64,000 bases of DNA from Climacteris rufus (taxonomy: Eukaryota; Chordata; Aves; Passeriformes; Climacteridae): NCBI GenBank assembly GCA_013398175.1, contig VZRZ01002645.1, positions 1,540,425-1,604,424 on the forward strand, read 5' to 3'. Both the position numbers and the translations under genes were made by a program. Of this stretch, positions 1 to 13,800 are shown piece after piece; within the stretch, counting starts at the first letter, position 1; every line of letters begins with the position of its first letter. The notes under the pieces are model-generated. The model had not been told where the DNA came from. It saw only the letters and a list, made by a program, of their open reading frames with translations, and did no database searches.

Positions 1-3000
1 CTGCAAATCAAGGGCAATCTGTCATCATTCCACAGATGTATCATGTAGAAATCACTTAAAAAAATTGTATTGTATTTTTTAATATATGTATATAACTGTA
101 ATGTATAAACACACAGGAAGATTGCAAATAGTGGATCACATTAAAAATGTTGTATCTCTACTTGCCCATGTAAAAGTAAACAGTGCTCAGCTCCCAGGTC
201 CATTCCCAGCACTTCAAAAAGAAACCTGCACACTTCTGGTTTTCTAGTCCTGTCTTCACCTGATTACTCTGAGTCACCCCTGCCCCCAAACATGGTTCTA
301 CAACAGTACAAACATACCCACCAGGCTCAAGAACAGCTCAGCAAAAGCTGTTGGTGTTAACCAGCTCCAAGCACACAAACACACATTTCTCCTTCTCCGA
401 CACAGTCAAGATGGACATTAGTAACTTATTTTACTATGGCCCCTACCCTCAGAGGCTTCTAATAACCACAGGGAAGGATTTGGGATCTGCATTCACATCA
501 CCTTCCTGTGACTGGCACTATCAGCACAGAGAAGCTCTGTCTGGGTTTGAGAACAGCGTGATTTGATGATTCCAGATTTGGAAGGAAAAGGCCACATTCT
601 TCCCAAAGTCTTGTACACAGAGTCTTTTTGGGTGCTTTCCTGCTCAGAGATTAAAACTTTTGGAAAGCCTAATGCAGCTAACTCCCAGCTCTGTGCTGAG
701 CTTTACTTCCCCACTTCTTCATTAACCAATGCACATGACACAAACATGTCAGATCCAAAAAACACTGAGAAAGCTCCCACTTCCCAACATTAGTAACTGA
801 CAGGAGTCATGCTTGAGGATGGTGAAGCTTAGGAAGTCTCTAAAATACTGGTTTCTAGAAAGCTGGGAAAAAAAAAAATCTCATTAAACCTGCATTTTAT
901 GTTTTTCTCAGCTTCAATTTACATCTCTGTGGGTGAACTGTTTGTCTAAATCGCTGTGGACAAAACTGATTTAGATTATCATACGCAACAGCTACTTCTC
1001 AGTCTGTCTCAAAGCACCTGGTCAAAGATGAAGACTTGAGCATTTTGCAGTTCAGCTGATATGCAGAACACTGGAGACAGAAACACTTTTGTACTCAAGG
1101 CACACACATTTTAGAGCAAACACAAGTCACTTGTCAGGTGTGGTTCCAAAACTCTGCATGTCCACAAGGCACTGAAGTGTGCTGTCCAAGAGGATCAGCC
1201 CTTCAGGGTTACCTCTTCCTGCTGGCCACCAGCTAGGTGGGACCACCTCCAGGCCTCCCAAGTCCCCAAGAGTGTCACCTCTAACTCTTCCAACTGCAGC
1301 AGTGGCTCTGAGGGCTGCTGACCTCCCTGTGTCTGAGAGGAAGGTTGCTTGAGAGCCATCTAACCTTCCCACAGCAGAGCACCACACAGGACACAGACAT
1401 TCAGCTTAACTACACATTTCCTTTCACAAGGAAAAAAATCTAAGGAGTTTGGTTTTCATACAAGCAGAGGCTTGATTAACTCTGACATTCCTGAGCATCT
1501 ATGGCCAAAGTTGCAAGTGGATGTGGAAAGAACCACCACTGCCAGGAAGGAATGAAGTACTAGATCTCTGTGTGGCTGCAAGACCTGGCCAGGTCCCAGT
1601 GAGCACCTTCAGCTCTCCAAAGCCACAACCACAATTCTGTGAAGTCATTAAATCTTTGAACAGGTGTTTGTGAAATGCTGCATCATCCTCCTCTCGTTCT
1701 TGCTGAATGGCGAGGTCCAACAGCACCACAGAGGCAGATGAAGCAGCCCATGACAAACCCCATCTGAAAGTGGCTGAACAACCCTGATCTGTGACAGGGA
1801 GCACTAAGGCAAGTAGTGAAATCTGACAATCAAAATTCAGATTAAACTACCCTGAAGTTCTCTTAAGTTAAACACCTGCCAAGATTCAGAGCTTACAAGA
1901 CACTGATTACAAACCCACCCACCTGAACTGAGCCTGTTTACATGGAATGCTCTGATCCATGCCCACTTTCACAGGCTGCTGTCTCCACAGACAGAGAAAG
2001 AATAATAAAAGGTAAAAACTTTGTTGTTTTATGTGTAAAACAAAAGCTCTGATTACCTCCCTTCATTTGATCCATGTCACAAAGCAGCAAAGGGGAATTT
2101 CAGGTCCCATTAACAGGAAATCTTTACAGAATAGATTTTTTCCTTCTTAGGAAAATTAGGGCTCACATTACAAGATTAATAAACTTCTATCAATCCCAAA
2201 AGAAACTTAAAAATTCCTTTTCTCTTACAAAATGAATTTCTATGACCAAATTTAGAAAACAGCCATGATTAAAAGCAGAATGCAATTTATTGTTCTTCAC
2301 ATTTTCCCCATATGCCTGGAAGTTTGAGACTGAACTGGTATTACCGAACTCACTGTGCTAACGCTGCTTCTCTGTATCTAGCTCAGGTACAAGCAGCTAT
2401 TTTTAAGATTTAATTCACTGACACAGATCACAATTCCCTAGCTCCTTGATATTTAACTTAAACTATCCTTGGCACTGTGCTTCATTGTATCAACCTTTAT
2501 TGTTGGGTTGGTTGGGGTTTTTTATGATTTTATGGGAAGTGACAATGTCTCCCAGTTTCCTTTTTTCTCATGGTTTTGGCTGTCTCCTCCATCCCTCTCT
2601 GAAGTTCATCAACAGTTACTAAATGCTGCCAATTCTGATGCCTTCTGCCACAAACAACATTACAATGACATCAACTTCTGTCCACCACTGGGCTTTATGG
2701 AAGAGGGAATTCCTGTTGAATTACACAGAGGCTCCCCAAAGCACCATCAAGGAGCTCATGCCAACCAGACTATCACACATTATTTAACTTTTCAGTGAAT
2801 GTATTTCAGTAGCTCTCTGGCTGTTTTTTGTGAATATGGTTCCATGAGCTCACTATGAGTCAACCATCAAGTGTGCCAGGCACCCACCCCAGCACCCAGA
2901 CCACCCAGAAAAAAGAACACAACACTGCAAGGGCAGGATGCAGGACTTCTGGCCCTAGTACCTCCAGATCAGTTCTCCACGCTGCCTGGAAACAAAGTGC

Positions 3001-4671
3001 AGGGGATTTTCTGAGGCACAACTTCAGTTAAAAAGCTGTGTGAACAGGGATTGGGAAGAAACCAGTATTTAAGAACAGTCCATGATCCAAAAAGCTTGGG
3101 AAGCACCAGTGTAATTAGGCATAATTACAATAAGGCATGTGTGCAGGCTTGTCTAGTCAATAGTTATTTCTATCAGCAGCATGAAAATCATCTGTCCACC
3201 AGATCAGAGCAGCGCTGCTTCCAAGCCTGCAGAAGATACATGTGAAGAAGTGGCTATTTGTATAAAGTGAGCATATTGTGGAGTAATTATTGGCATTGGG
3301 AAAATCTTGTAATTAGAAACGAGTGGGTGTTCTTTGTTTGTAAACAAATTGCATTTTGGTTCATCAGAGATGCTCCTTTAAGAACAAACTGCAGCAGATG
3401 CTGCTTGTGTTTCCAGTGATTGAAAGGCCCCACCTGAATAAGCTACAAAAGGGTCACAATTGCATTTAACCCAGGGCTTTGCTGGACAGGAATGCTGCTG
3501 GCAGGGGCTGCAGCCAGGCTCGCAGAGCACATTGCCTGGGGCTGCTCATCAATTACACAACCTTCTCCTGGAGCTCCCCTCGCAGGCGCCCAGTTCAGGG
3601 GGGTGCAGCTGTTGCCACCTTGTACAAGGCTGGCCATGTTCCTGGCTGCAGCCGTGCCCTGCTCCCCATGTCACTGCCAAGATGAACCCTCCAGGACTAT
3701 ATGTTGTGGATTTGCATTACAAGACCTCCCAACAGGATTTTCCATCAAAACTAATGATGGAAATAATCTACACTGATGACAGAAATCCTTGCTACAAGTA
3801 TCCATGTACTGGCAAACCCCATTTTCCTGCTCTTTGCACACACATGCACAGAGACTAAACAAACATCAGGAAGCAAACCAGAATCCTCTGCTTGCACCTC
3901 ACATGAAAGGTTTCCTACTTGGGGCCCATTTACAGTGGAAGGTTCAGGATAGGAGATCAGGGGCAGAGTCACAATATTATTTATTTTAAAAACGTCTGGG
4001 TTGACAATATGGCAGGTTTTTAAACTGATGTTTATCTTTGTGTGAAGGTCAACATCCTTTTTGGATCTTGTCCTGTTTTCTGTTTGGTAGCAATTAAGGC
4101 CTTCAGGCTTTTTTGTTTTGTTTCGGGGGGGGAGTTTTCTGCTTTCAAATCAAGGGTTATTTTTTAAATAATACAGCAATAAATGAAAAACAAAAACATA
4201 AGGAGGAAATAGGAAAAGTCGATTGAGCATGGTATAAACTCCACCTCAAACATGGTACAAACACCACCACCTACTGTCTGAAGCAGGATGCTAAATCACT
4301 GGCACAGATTTAGACAAAAAAAAAAATAAGGAAAGAGACAGCAGTCTCAACTGGGACATAAGGTGAAAGCATTTGGTGTAGAGCATAACTCACAGCAGCC
4401 ATTGGATTCACTATGGCCAAAGGCAGGGTTAACTTGCTTTTTTCCCAGGCTGTAGTTTTACTTTAATGGCAGCCATCATACTCTGAAGTTCAGCACCAAA
4501 ACTGCTTCCTGTTGCTATTTATGCTGTCAGCTCATATCTAAAGTTAAAAATAAATGAGTAGATCCACTTGCTGCATCTTGTTGTATAATCATTTTGAATG
4601 GATTTAAAATCAAAGTACAATTTTGTCTCAAATATTTTTAAAAAAGTGCAACTAATAAGCAGCAGCCTCAC
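1..4671 (-). other. AKT1: AKT1 intron 10, incomplete; no exon found
   Basis: This stretch follows the donor at 4671-4670. I looked on the minus strand for the next exon (LGGG-DAKEIM...) and for the AGC-tail and hydrophobic-motif exons (FKPQVTSETDTRYFD, PQFSYSA) and saw neither, so the 3' end of the gene lies left of base 1. The stretch is mid-GC unique sequence with short A or T runs. At 3335-3350 it has a forkhead-type GTAAACAA site. Open frames here (up to 132 codons around 3.5-3.9 kb) overlap each other on both strands and look like chance. I see no recognisable interspersed repeat. Confidence 0.85.
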
Positions 4672-4886
4672 CTTTGCTTAGGATCTTTCTTCAGCAAACC
4701 TGACAAGAGAGATTTTGCTTCAGGTGACAATGTGCGTGGAAATCTGATCTCCTCCATAAGGATGAGTTCAAAAAGCTTTTCATGGTCCTGATTGTAGAAA
4801 GGGAGCCGGCCACACATCATTTCATACATCACAACTCCTAAACCCCACCAGTCCACTGCACGGCCGTAGTCATTATCTTCCAGAAC
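4672..4886 (-). CDS. AKT1: AKT1 coding exon 10 (kinase C-lobe, residues 320-390 plus two bases)
   Basis: The 215-bp exon is the last AKT1 exon in the window. The acceptor is attctacag|GTTCTGGAAG and the donor CAAAG|gtgaggct, phase 0 in and phase 2 out, as in mammals. It encodes [52 protein letters not shown] and [25 protein letters not shown] and LLKKDPKQR separate it from AKT3 (LMEDIKF, LLIKDPNKR). SGLLKK with SLLSG rather than SLLAG separates it from AKT2. S373 replaces human G373. The next exon (LGGG..., 88 nt in mammals) is not found in the remaining 4671 bases. Confidence 0.97.
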
Positions 4887-7800
4887 CTGTAGAATATAAG
4901 GAATAGGCTTTAGAAGATACTCCCAAACCAAGCATGAACACAGAACTCAAGAAGCAAAATTTACCCCATCAAGTCCATCTTTCATGACAGCCAAACCTAC
5001 CAGCAGAGTATTTGCAGAAGATCCATGTGAAAAGAAATGGCATCCATGCTCACCGTCCTAGGTGAGCAGAAGGGGGAAAAGGAGGCAGCAGGTATGTTAC
5101 AGCAGCCTCCCTGTCTTCCTTCTCTCACCCTCCCTTGCATTATGGTCAGCACATAATGATAAGCACAACCTTTGAAAGTCCAAAGGCCGAGAACTGCTCT
5201 CACATTACAGGGCCAGCTGTTAAACTCTCACTTATTCATCACAAACTGTTCCAAATGGGATACAAGTTTTTAGAAAAACCCCCAATCACCAACGAGCCAG
5301 TATGGGGGTAAAAGACCATCAACCTGTTCCTTTGGCAAAATGCCAAACATATCCATCATCTGCCTATCAACCTGTGCCCCCAAAGGGGTGGCTCAGCACA
5401 TCCTAGAAGACCACCCACAAATACTCAATGACTACTCTGCATGAAACACTAAGAGCCAGAACACCACTCCTAACGTTTGACCGGCTCTAAGGCTGTAAAA
5501 CGGCAGCCAAATTGTCTGGAAATGTTTCCCCTCCAACCCTCTGCCCCGCTCCAAAGGCACTCCTGCCTCTGCTTGGAGGGCTGGAAACACAGGAACTGTC
5601 AGTGGGGTGGATCTCTGCCAGGTCTCACAGCAAAATGAGCCCACAGTTCATTCTTCCCTTCCCCATGGCACTTCTACCCAAAGCAGTGCCTGGTGCAGGG
5701 ACTCGGGACCCCAGCAGTGTTCTCCACCTCTCCTGCTCACTCTGGAGAAGCCCTGTCCCAGTGCATTTCTGATCTGCACAGAGGGTTGCTGAAGGGAGTG
5801 AGGAGAGTTTTGTGGCTTGTGCAGTGGATGTTATGAGGACTTCTCCAGACTTTGTGTCTCCTAAGCAGTTGTCTGTAGCTGACACCAACAGTCTCATGTT
5901 CCAGACCCTGTCCTCAGGTTTTAGTTGTCATCTTTACTCCTTTCACGGGTCTGCACGGAGCTGCTTACTCTTGCTAAGAGCACAAACCACAACTGCACCA
6001 CCATCGTGTTTTCTTGCTGCATGGTGTCTGTGTGAGCTTTACATTCCTGCAATTCAGAATACTTTACACTCAAAATTCAAAAGGTGAAAGAGCCAACCGA
6101 AGTCGGTGCAAGCTTAACAAAAGCAAGATCTTAACCTCTTACAAATCCTGATGAAGGTCTGGCACATAAAAAAGAAGCATCGAGGCACTTCATGTAACAA
6201 CTGTTTGCATTCTGCCTCTCCTTATTCACTAATTATTCCCCTTAATTATCTGAACGAGGGAGAGGGCCTGCAGTAAAAATCAAAAGGCTGCCAGGTATTA
6301 GATTACCCCACGTCGGTCTATTTCCAGCATCCCCGGCCGTGTGATTCACACCAAACGACAGCTGGCTGTGCAGCTGCCCCGTCCATGGATAGGGCCGGCA
6401 CAGCTGCCGGCCGGCCGGGATTCCAGGAGCCGGCCCCGTCCTTCCTGAGGCATCGCGGCCGCGGGAGGGATTGTGTGACAGCGCAGTCACCGCGCTCTGA
6501 GCCACCCCGGGCAGCAAGCGCTTCCTGTTCGCACCCCCTACACTTGGCTAGCCGAAAATAAAACACTCACAGGGCCTCCAGTTTGTATTTTTGTTTTTTA
6601 AGCTGCTGCAAGAGATGCAATAGGAGAGAAAACCACAGAGGCCTCTGTTGTGCGCATAGTTAATGCTACAGGTGCTTTCGAAATGCACTAAGCACTTCAA
6701 ATGTTGCTTTAAAAAGTGCATTAATACTCTGTACTGTAAAAGCTAGATTACTAACTACAACACTTTCCTTCAACTCCATTAATTTTAAACAGACTATAAA
6801 ATGCTTATTTCTTCAAAGATCTTTAGCACAATGAGCATAGCCTCGTATTAGTGATGGCATAAAAGAGAGCAATGGTGTGAGCATCAAAAATATATTGTAA
6901 AAAAAGAGATACTGCACTCATCCACGATTTATTGCAACACACTGGATAGCTGGGGAGCAGTAAAGTAACAAGGTCATTTCACTTAAATTAAAGGATCATC
7001 ATTTCCCAACGAGCAGCATTAGACTGTTGTGAGAGGGAATTTGAAAGAGAAGGCAGAACAGCTGTAAACATCACAGCCACTGATGCATCTGACACATCAA
7101 AGTTGACATGGTTCAGTCACTGTCATCCATGCATGAGATTCCAGTATGAACCTAAAAACAACGATGCAACAACTGTACAGACACGCTGCTGTGCTGGACT
7201 CGAGTTACAAATGCAGACAGGAGGACTGACACTCCTGCTTTTAAGGATGTATGACCTTAAACACACAGAATATCGCTCGCACACAGTTTCCAGATTTTTT
7301 TGCATGCTATCAGCCAGATGACAAAAGCCTCCAGAATTTAACACTCCAACTCACAGATGGGATTTGCAAGTGAGGAAGAGAACTGGGTTAATCAAAAGGA
7401 TTTGTCCTTCAGGGTTTCTGGATGAGCCAACTCATCATAAATATTAAAAAAAAAAGGCAAATCACAGAACAAAAACCACAACGCCTGCACAGGGAATCCC
7501 CACATTCCAAGTTAGGAAAAACCAAAACAATAAATATTTTTAGCCTCCTCATAAAATCCTTGATGAGAAACTGAAGTTCAGTTTTTAAGAGGGAAGCTAA
7601 AATAAAAGCCATGTTTATGAATAATAAACACTCTGTCATGCTGCTAATTACTCTGCATCAGTAAATCTCAAATTGTGGTGCATGGACCCCAATTTAGATT
7701 CACTGAAGACTTCTGGTGATCCATGGAAAAGCTGGCAGTCATCATGAGACTGGCTCCGCCTCTTTGCTGCAAGCTACTTCGACAGGTGCCCATGTTCTTC

Positions 7801-10800
7801 ATTATTACAAAGGACTGGAGGCCCTTGAAAGCAGCTGGGAGTTAAAAAAAAAAAACAACAAAAACCAAACAAAACCCAAGAGCACACTGCCACCGCTATG
7901 CAAGCAAAGAGCACAAAAGCACTGATCAGCAAAGACATCAGCTCTCAGCAGAAGTATTCCTCCTCCACACTGGTTTTTCACACTTTGTATTTTTGCATAC
8001 TTCACTTCAAGGTAGGTTTGCAATGCCAAAGTCTCCCAGCTCAGAGGAAAGCGATGCCAACAATCTCTAACCTGCCGGCAACCCAAGACTGGCTTCTGCC
8101 TGTGCTCCAAGCTGAATGGAAAACTAAACACCACAGGAAGCAAAGTTCCACTGCAGGGGAACCAGCCCCTCTGCAAGGCACACCACCTAAGCTCAGGCTC
8201 CATGCCCTACTTGTCCAGGGAGTCTGCTTCCAGACGGCTCAGAGCGTGGGCAGAGCAACCAGCATCTGCCTGCAGAACACCGTGTGTACACGGATCCCCT
8301 AGAACACAACTTCACTTTTGATCTGCCCCTAACTCTCTCCCAGCTATAACACCACCTGTGTTGCACAATTCAGTGTTTCCAGGAGCAAAGCTGCAAACAC
8401 ATATTTGCATTTTGCACTTGGAAATAAAACAAAAAAAATCTGCACAAAAAAAATTCCCAAAACATACTGAGATCCCCTGCCTGGATTTACTTCCTCTGAA
8501 ATTGAAGCATTCAAATTAACATTGAGAAATATCTTGTGCTTTTATAGTCATAAAACAGTCAGCACTTTTAATGCATGCCATGCTAAATACTGCAGAAAAA
8601 GCTTAGTCTGTCCTGTTTCTGAAAACGTGTCACCTTACAGTGTCCTCAAACAGTAAAAGAATTGGACAATGCTTTTACTTCTTACATGAAGTCCTATTGA
8701 TAGGTTTCAAATAGGACAATACACAGCAAGCCGCAAAAAAAGTAATCTACCATGTAATATTTGAAGTGCTTAAAAAGTGTTTGGTTTTTTTTTAAATTAG
8801 GTATCTGATACAAGAAACAAGCACTGTTCCAGTAAAATGGACGTATTCCCTCCAGTGGACCGAAGACACTATCCCGCCCAAAAATGATCACATATCGTTA
8901 TGCTAAAGATATGTTCCAGATCATGATGAATAAAGGAGTCTCAGTATGTGTAATTATATAACAGCAGTTAGTGCATGAGCACATAATGGCACAGGAATTA
9001 TTTTGTACTCCTACTGCTACCATAGATGGCATGTAAGAAGGCAATTTAACACAACAGGCAACATAAACATACCTCTGGTGCAAGATACTCTGGAGTGCCA
9101 CAGAAAGTCTTCATTGTTGCTCCATCCTTGATGCCTTCTTTACATAGTCCAAAGTCTGTTATTTTTATGTGTCCATCTTTATCCAGCATAAGATTTTCCA
9201 ACTGGGAAGAAAATCCAAATCAAAGACATGACTGTCTATAACATACACTGCTCCTGAGCAGGACAATCAAAGACATGAATTTCTGCAGATCAGTTTTCAA
9301 CCTCATTCTCACTGGGGTCAGACCCACAGTAGCTGCCAAAGCATGTAAAATGTAAATATACATTTGAAACATTTTCCTCAGTTCTTCAGGGAGCATTATG
9401 TAACTATTTTGCAGTCTTGGAGTAAGAAACCATATATACAGAAAGAATGCAGAATGTAAACATTTTAATTTCGCTTCTACAATGTAATCACCAACAGAAC
9501 ACCAATTCTTTTGAAAGTATATTAAGTATTCCCCCTCACACAACTTCACCCCTGCTTTTACTCTAAGTGATTTTATGAAATAATCTGTACCAGTAAGTAA
9601 CAGCAAATAAAACCGAAATCATATGCAAGGCTAAGGAACCACTTCCAAAGAGATCCTTTAAATGAGAATCACTGTATATGGTATACATTTACTCAGCACA
9701 TGGTACTCATCCTACCCTGAGTCTCTAATTTTTGAGAAAGTCACCCAGATATCATGACAGTTTCCACTGTGTATGAATAAAGTGCACTTACAGAGGAATC
9801 ATGGTGATATAGGAGACAAAATCCCTGCAGAAATCCCCAAATTACTTTGACATAGTCTGAAAACATTACACAGCACGCTTCATTCTAGACTGCCCCCTAA
9901 ATAAACTACCAGTATCCCTTGATCCTGTCCTGAAAACTCTTCTCAGGAAAAAAGAAAATGCCATTGTTGCATTTTCCTCAAGAATTCCTCAAGTTTGTTT
10001 GCCCTGAGACATCTTGTTTGGTCGGGGGTTTTTTTCCCTTTCTCTGCTCCCCAAATAAATGAGTAACTTGAAGCTGAGGCAATTTTCTAACTGCAAGCAG
10101 GTACTATGAAGATGAAGTGAGCACACTGCAAGGAAGCACAACATCCACACAGTGTGAATTTGCATCTATCTGGTTAAGACCAGGATTATGTTCCACCATG
10201 CAGAAGCACCAGCAAGGTTTCTCTTAGGACATAAGCAGGCAAGTGAAAATTAAACCCATGCAGCCCAGTAACCCTTCATGTTCTCTGAAGAGAACATGTG
10301 CCAGAGTCACAATAAATGCCTTATGCAGCCTCTTGGACTATCAAAGTGTTTTAGACATCCTGTAAAGTCCAGCCCAACAGCTGCAACAACAGTTTGGATA
10401 AAGTTCAGTCAGGAAAGGATTTCTTAGTAGTTCAGGATCATTTGCTTTTTTTAACAACAAACAAAAAGCCAAGCCCCAAAGGTCTGTAAAATGATTTTTC
10501 TATGTACCTTCAAATCTCTATAAACCACATTCTTCTCTGAATGCAGGTAATCCAGCGCTGAAACAATCTCAGCTCCGTAAAACCGAGCTCGGTCTTCAGA
10601 AAAGACACGCTCTCTTGACAGATGGAAAAACAACTACAAGAACAATAATTTGTTAACTTTAAATGTTTCTGAATTATGTCTTGCACTTTGCAGGCCATCC
10701 TGCCTGGAAGGTGCTATTACCTAAGAGAAAACCCCTTCCCATCCTCACCCAGCTGTGTTCCCAAATCTGTTAAAAAGCATTGTAAGTTATATGAGTAGAC

Positions 10801-13800
10801 AATTATATCTCATACCCACAGATGCACACTGATAACCAATTTATGTGCTATAGTCTTATATTTTCAGAAAATTATAAAACTCTTTTTGACTGAACTGCAA
10901 TTACATATTAAAACTACAGTTTAAATGGATGATTTAGAGAAACGTTAATAGTCCAACTTTTCCTTCTTGACTGTAACAGTAATTAGCAGTTTCTAGTTCT
11001 CCCTCCAAATATACTCACAATATGCATTTAAAAGTGTTAAAACCTCTCTGAAGAGCAAATAGAGAGCAACCTTGCCTTCTTGAACTTCTAAATGTCAGAT
11101 TACAATATACTGCTGTCATGTAAAATATGAACCTACACCCAAAACCTCTATGTTCTAAAAATGGAGTTGAGAAAATTAAGGGTCTTACTTCTTAATATTA
11201 GTTAAACCTGCAAACAGCTTTGTTTAACTGGGACAACTTGGATTAATTAGAATTGTAAAAATGGACCTTAGCTAAGTAATATCAAGCAGAATTAGTAGTC
11301 GTATAGGAAAATCCTTAAGTATTAAACATTATTGTATTTCCCTTACCTCCCCTCCATTAGCATACTCCATAACAAAACACAAGCGATCATGTGTCTGAAA
11401 GGAATACTTTAAAGCCTGAAACAGATTTAAACCAAAACTTAGAAGACAGATCATAGTGACAGTTATAAAAGCATTTTTAATAGATTTTCAGAAGCAGACA
11501 TGAAATTTTCTATTTTAGTGAACTTTTTGTCCTTAAATCTTATATAATACTTGCACTGTGCTGTTGCATCTGAGGACTGATTCACTGACAACTTATTTCA
11601 TTAAATAAATTTAATAAAACATTCTATAAATCTCTTGCAGAAGCTATCATCACCTAAAATGCGGCAAAACAAAGTCCTGTCCCAGTAACAGTGACTCAAA
11701 GTGTACTAATGCTGACTGTGAAGTTTCCTCCTCAGGACACAAGTTCCCACAGGTTCACCTCCCAGCCAAGAGGCCACAACCAAATCCTGAAGCACAAGGC
11801 TTCACCACTCTGGCTGCAAGACCTCTTACATGAAACACATATGTATTTACACACACCAGCCCCCTGGTCTCTGCCCTGCTGCCTGCAACTGCTCCCTGCT
11901 GACAGCCTGCCAGGGGATCGGGCAACACTTTCAGTATCAATTTGTGAGCAATCCACAAAAACAGAGCAGATGGAAGGTGTGATGGAGCATCACAAGGTGC
12001 CTTTGTATAGTCCTGTCACATGTATTCCCATGGCAAGAGTAACATCAACTTGTCTGCCATAGTCTTAAAACTTTTCATTATAACCCATGGAATCAGAGAA
12101 TAAGCTGAGCTGGACCCAGAAGGATCATGAAGTCCAACTCTTGGCCCTGCACAGAACCATCCCAATAATCCCACCATAGGCCTGAGAGTGTTGTCCAAAC
12201 TCTTCTTGAACTCTGTCAGGCTGGTGCTGTGACCATTTCCCTGGGCAGCCTATTCTAGGGCCCAACCACCCTCTGGGTAAGAACCTTTTCCTAGTATCCA
12301 AGCTAAACCCAGTCCTGTAGCTAACTCCTCAGGACAGCCCCTGTTCTGGATATTTGGGTTTATAAAAGTATTAAGAAGAAAATACTCCATATGATACTGC
12401 TGTCTTCTTTACAAAGGGGTGACATTTTTAAACCAGTCCTATTTTTGCAGAAAACTGAAGGATCAGGTTTTAGACATGTCACCATTATTAATTATACTCA
12501 ATATAGGCAATATTTACTTCCAAAGGTCATGCTTAAAAAGTCTAAATTCCAGCTAAGTCCCTGTATCTGGCCAAAGGAAACAACCAGGATCCTACACAGT
12601 CTCTTAGAGGCTTTAAGCAGTTATAAACAATTCAGAGACAACTTGAAATAAACATTAGAAACAAAATCTTGAGATGGAACTTGGATATCTGAACTCAGCC
12701 AAGAGTGATTGCTGGCACTGGAGGTCTGAAATGAGAGTATGGTTTGATTTTACAATCCAAAAGGAAAGCAACAGATAAAGCAGAGGTCTGCTCTTCCCTG
12801 CTCCATTCCACATACTCCCACCACTATCCTTTGGCTGGCATTACCAGTGCTCCAATTCCACAGTGAGTTGTTTCTGGGAACTTAAAAAAACAACAAAGAC
12901 AAAATTAAAGGGTTTTCTCCCCACTATATCTCCCTGAACTTGTTTGTTACAAGATCAGGGTCACCCTGATCTCTGCTACAAAAAGGAGACCAAACATCTG
13001 AAGGACAAGGAAAGCAGATACTGCTGTCAGAGATAGCAAGTCATTAAATGGGTGAGCCCTGAAGTCAAACCACACCCCAAAACACTATCTTCAAGAGATG
13101 CTAAGAACCTGCTCCACATGAATCAGAAAACTTAAAAAAGTATTTTAATTTGTGCATCCCAAAAATGGAAGGGTGCAAAAATACACAGCCACTCCGAAAA
13201 CACAGATCTCTGACGCATTATCTAACAAAAAGTAAGGAAAGCCTTGGTGGTTCTGATGTCAAGTTACACTCAGCAGAGGAAGAAATGCTTACTGTTAGGA
13301 ATGGGTGCCGAGAGTTCTGTAAAACCCGGTTTTCTGTCAGCGTGTGCGCTACTTCATCCTGAAACACAAGCAGAAGGAAATCAGCAAAGTGATTGCCCAG
13401 ATCAGGGGTCCATTTCAAACACTAATAGAGCAATCATTTACAAGTACTCTGGGAACCCTTCCCGTGACTTTGCCAAAGGCTGTATCAAGGGTGAACCACA
13501 TCCCCAAGTTTTCCACGTACTCACCTTCGCTACAATAACTTCCTTCTTCAGAATTTTCATAGCATAATACCGTCCAGTTGCTTTTTCTTTAACTAAAATG
13601 ACCTTTCCAAAAGTGCCTTTTCCCAGTAGTTTAAGGTATTCAAACTCATTCATGGTCTGTTAATGATACAGATAAAAAAGACATGAATTACATGATCTAA
13701 CAAGAAGTATATTGTTCTCAAATTTCTCATTCACATGAGAATGCACTGCGTATGTTGCACATGTGTAATTTTTAATCCTTTTGTTTCAGAGAATTTAGGA

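Larger units (their letters stand above)
4887..9072 (-). other. AKT1: AKT1 intron 9 (4186 bp)
   Basis: The intron lies between coding exons 9 and 10. It contains a compact CpG-rich block at about 6310-6530 (separate entry) and a possible old DNA-transposon scrap at about 7655-7740. The rest is AT-leaning unique sequence with A-runs at 7448 and 7850. No open frame in it shows a protein family that I recognise. Confidence 0.9.

Noticed and set aside
3443..3989. A cluster of overlapping frames as a small gene
   Set aside because: Frames overlap on both strands and none has a domain.
13438..13653. A short 71-residue kinase protein starting at the internal ATG
   Set aside because: It is exon 5 read through its donor into intron; the ATG is residue 147 of AKT1.
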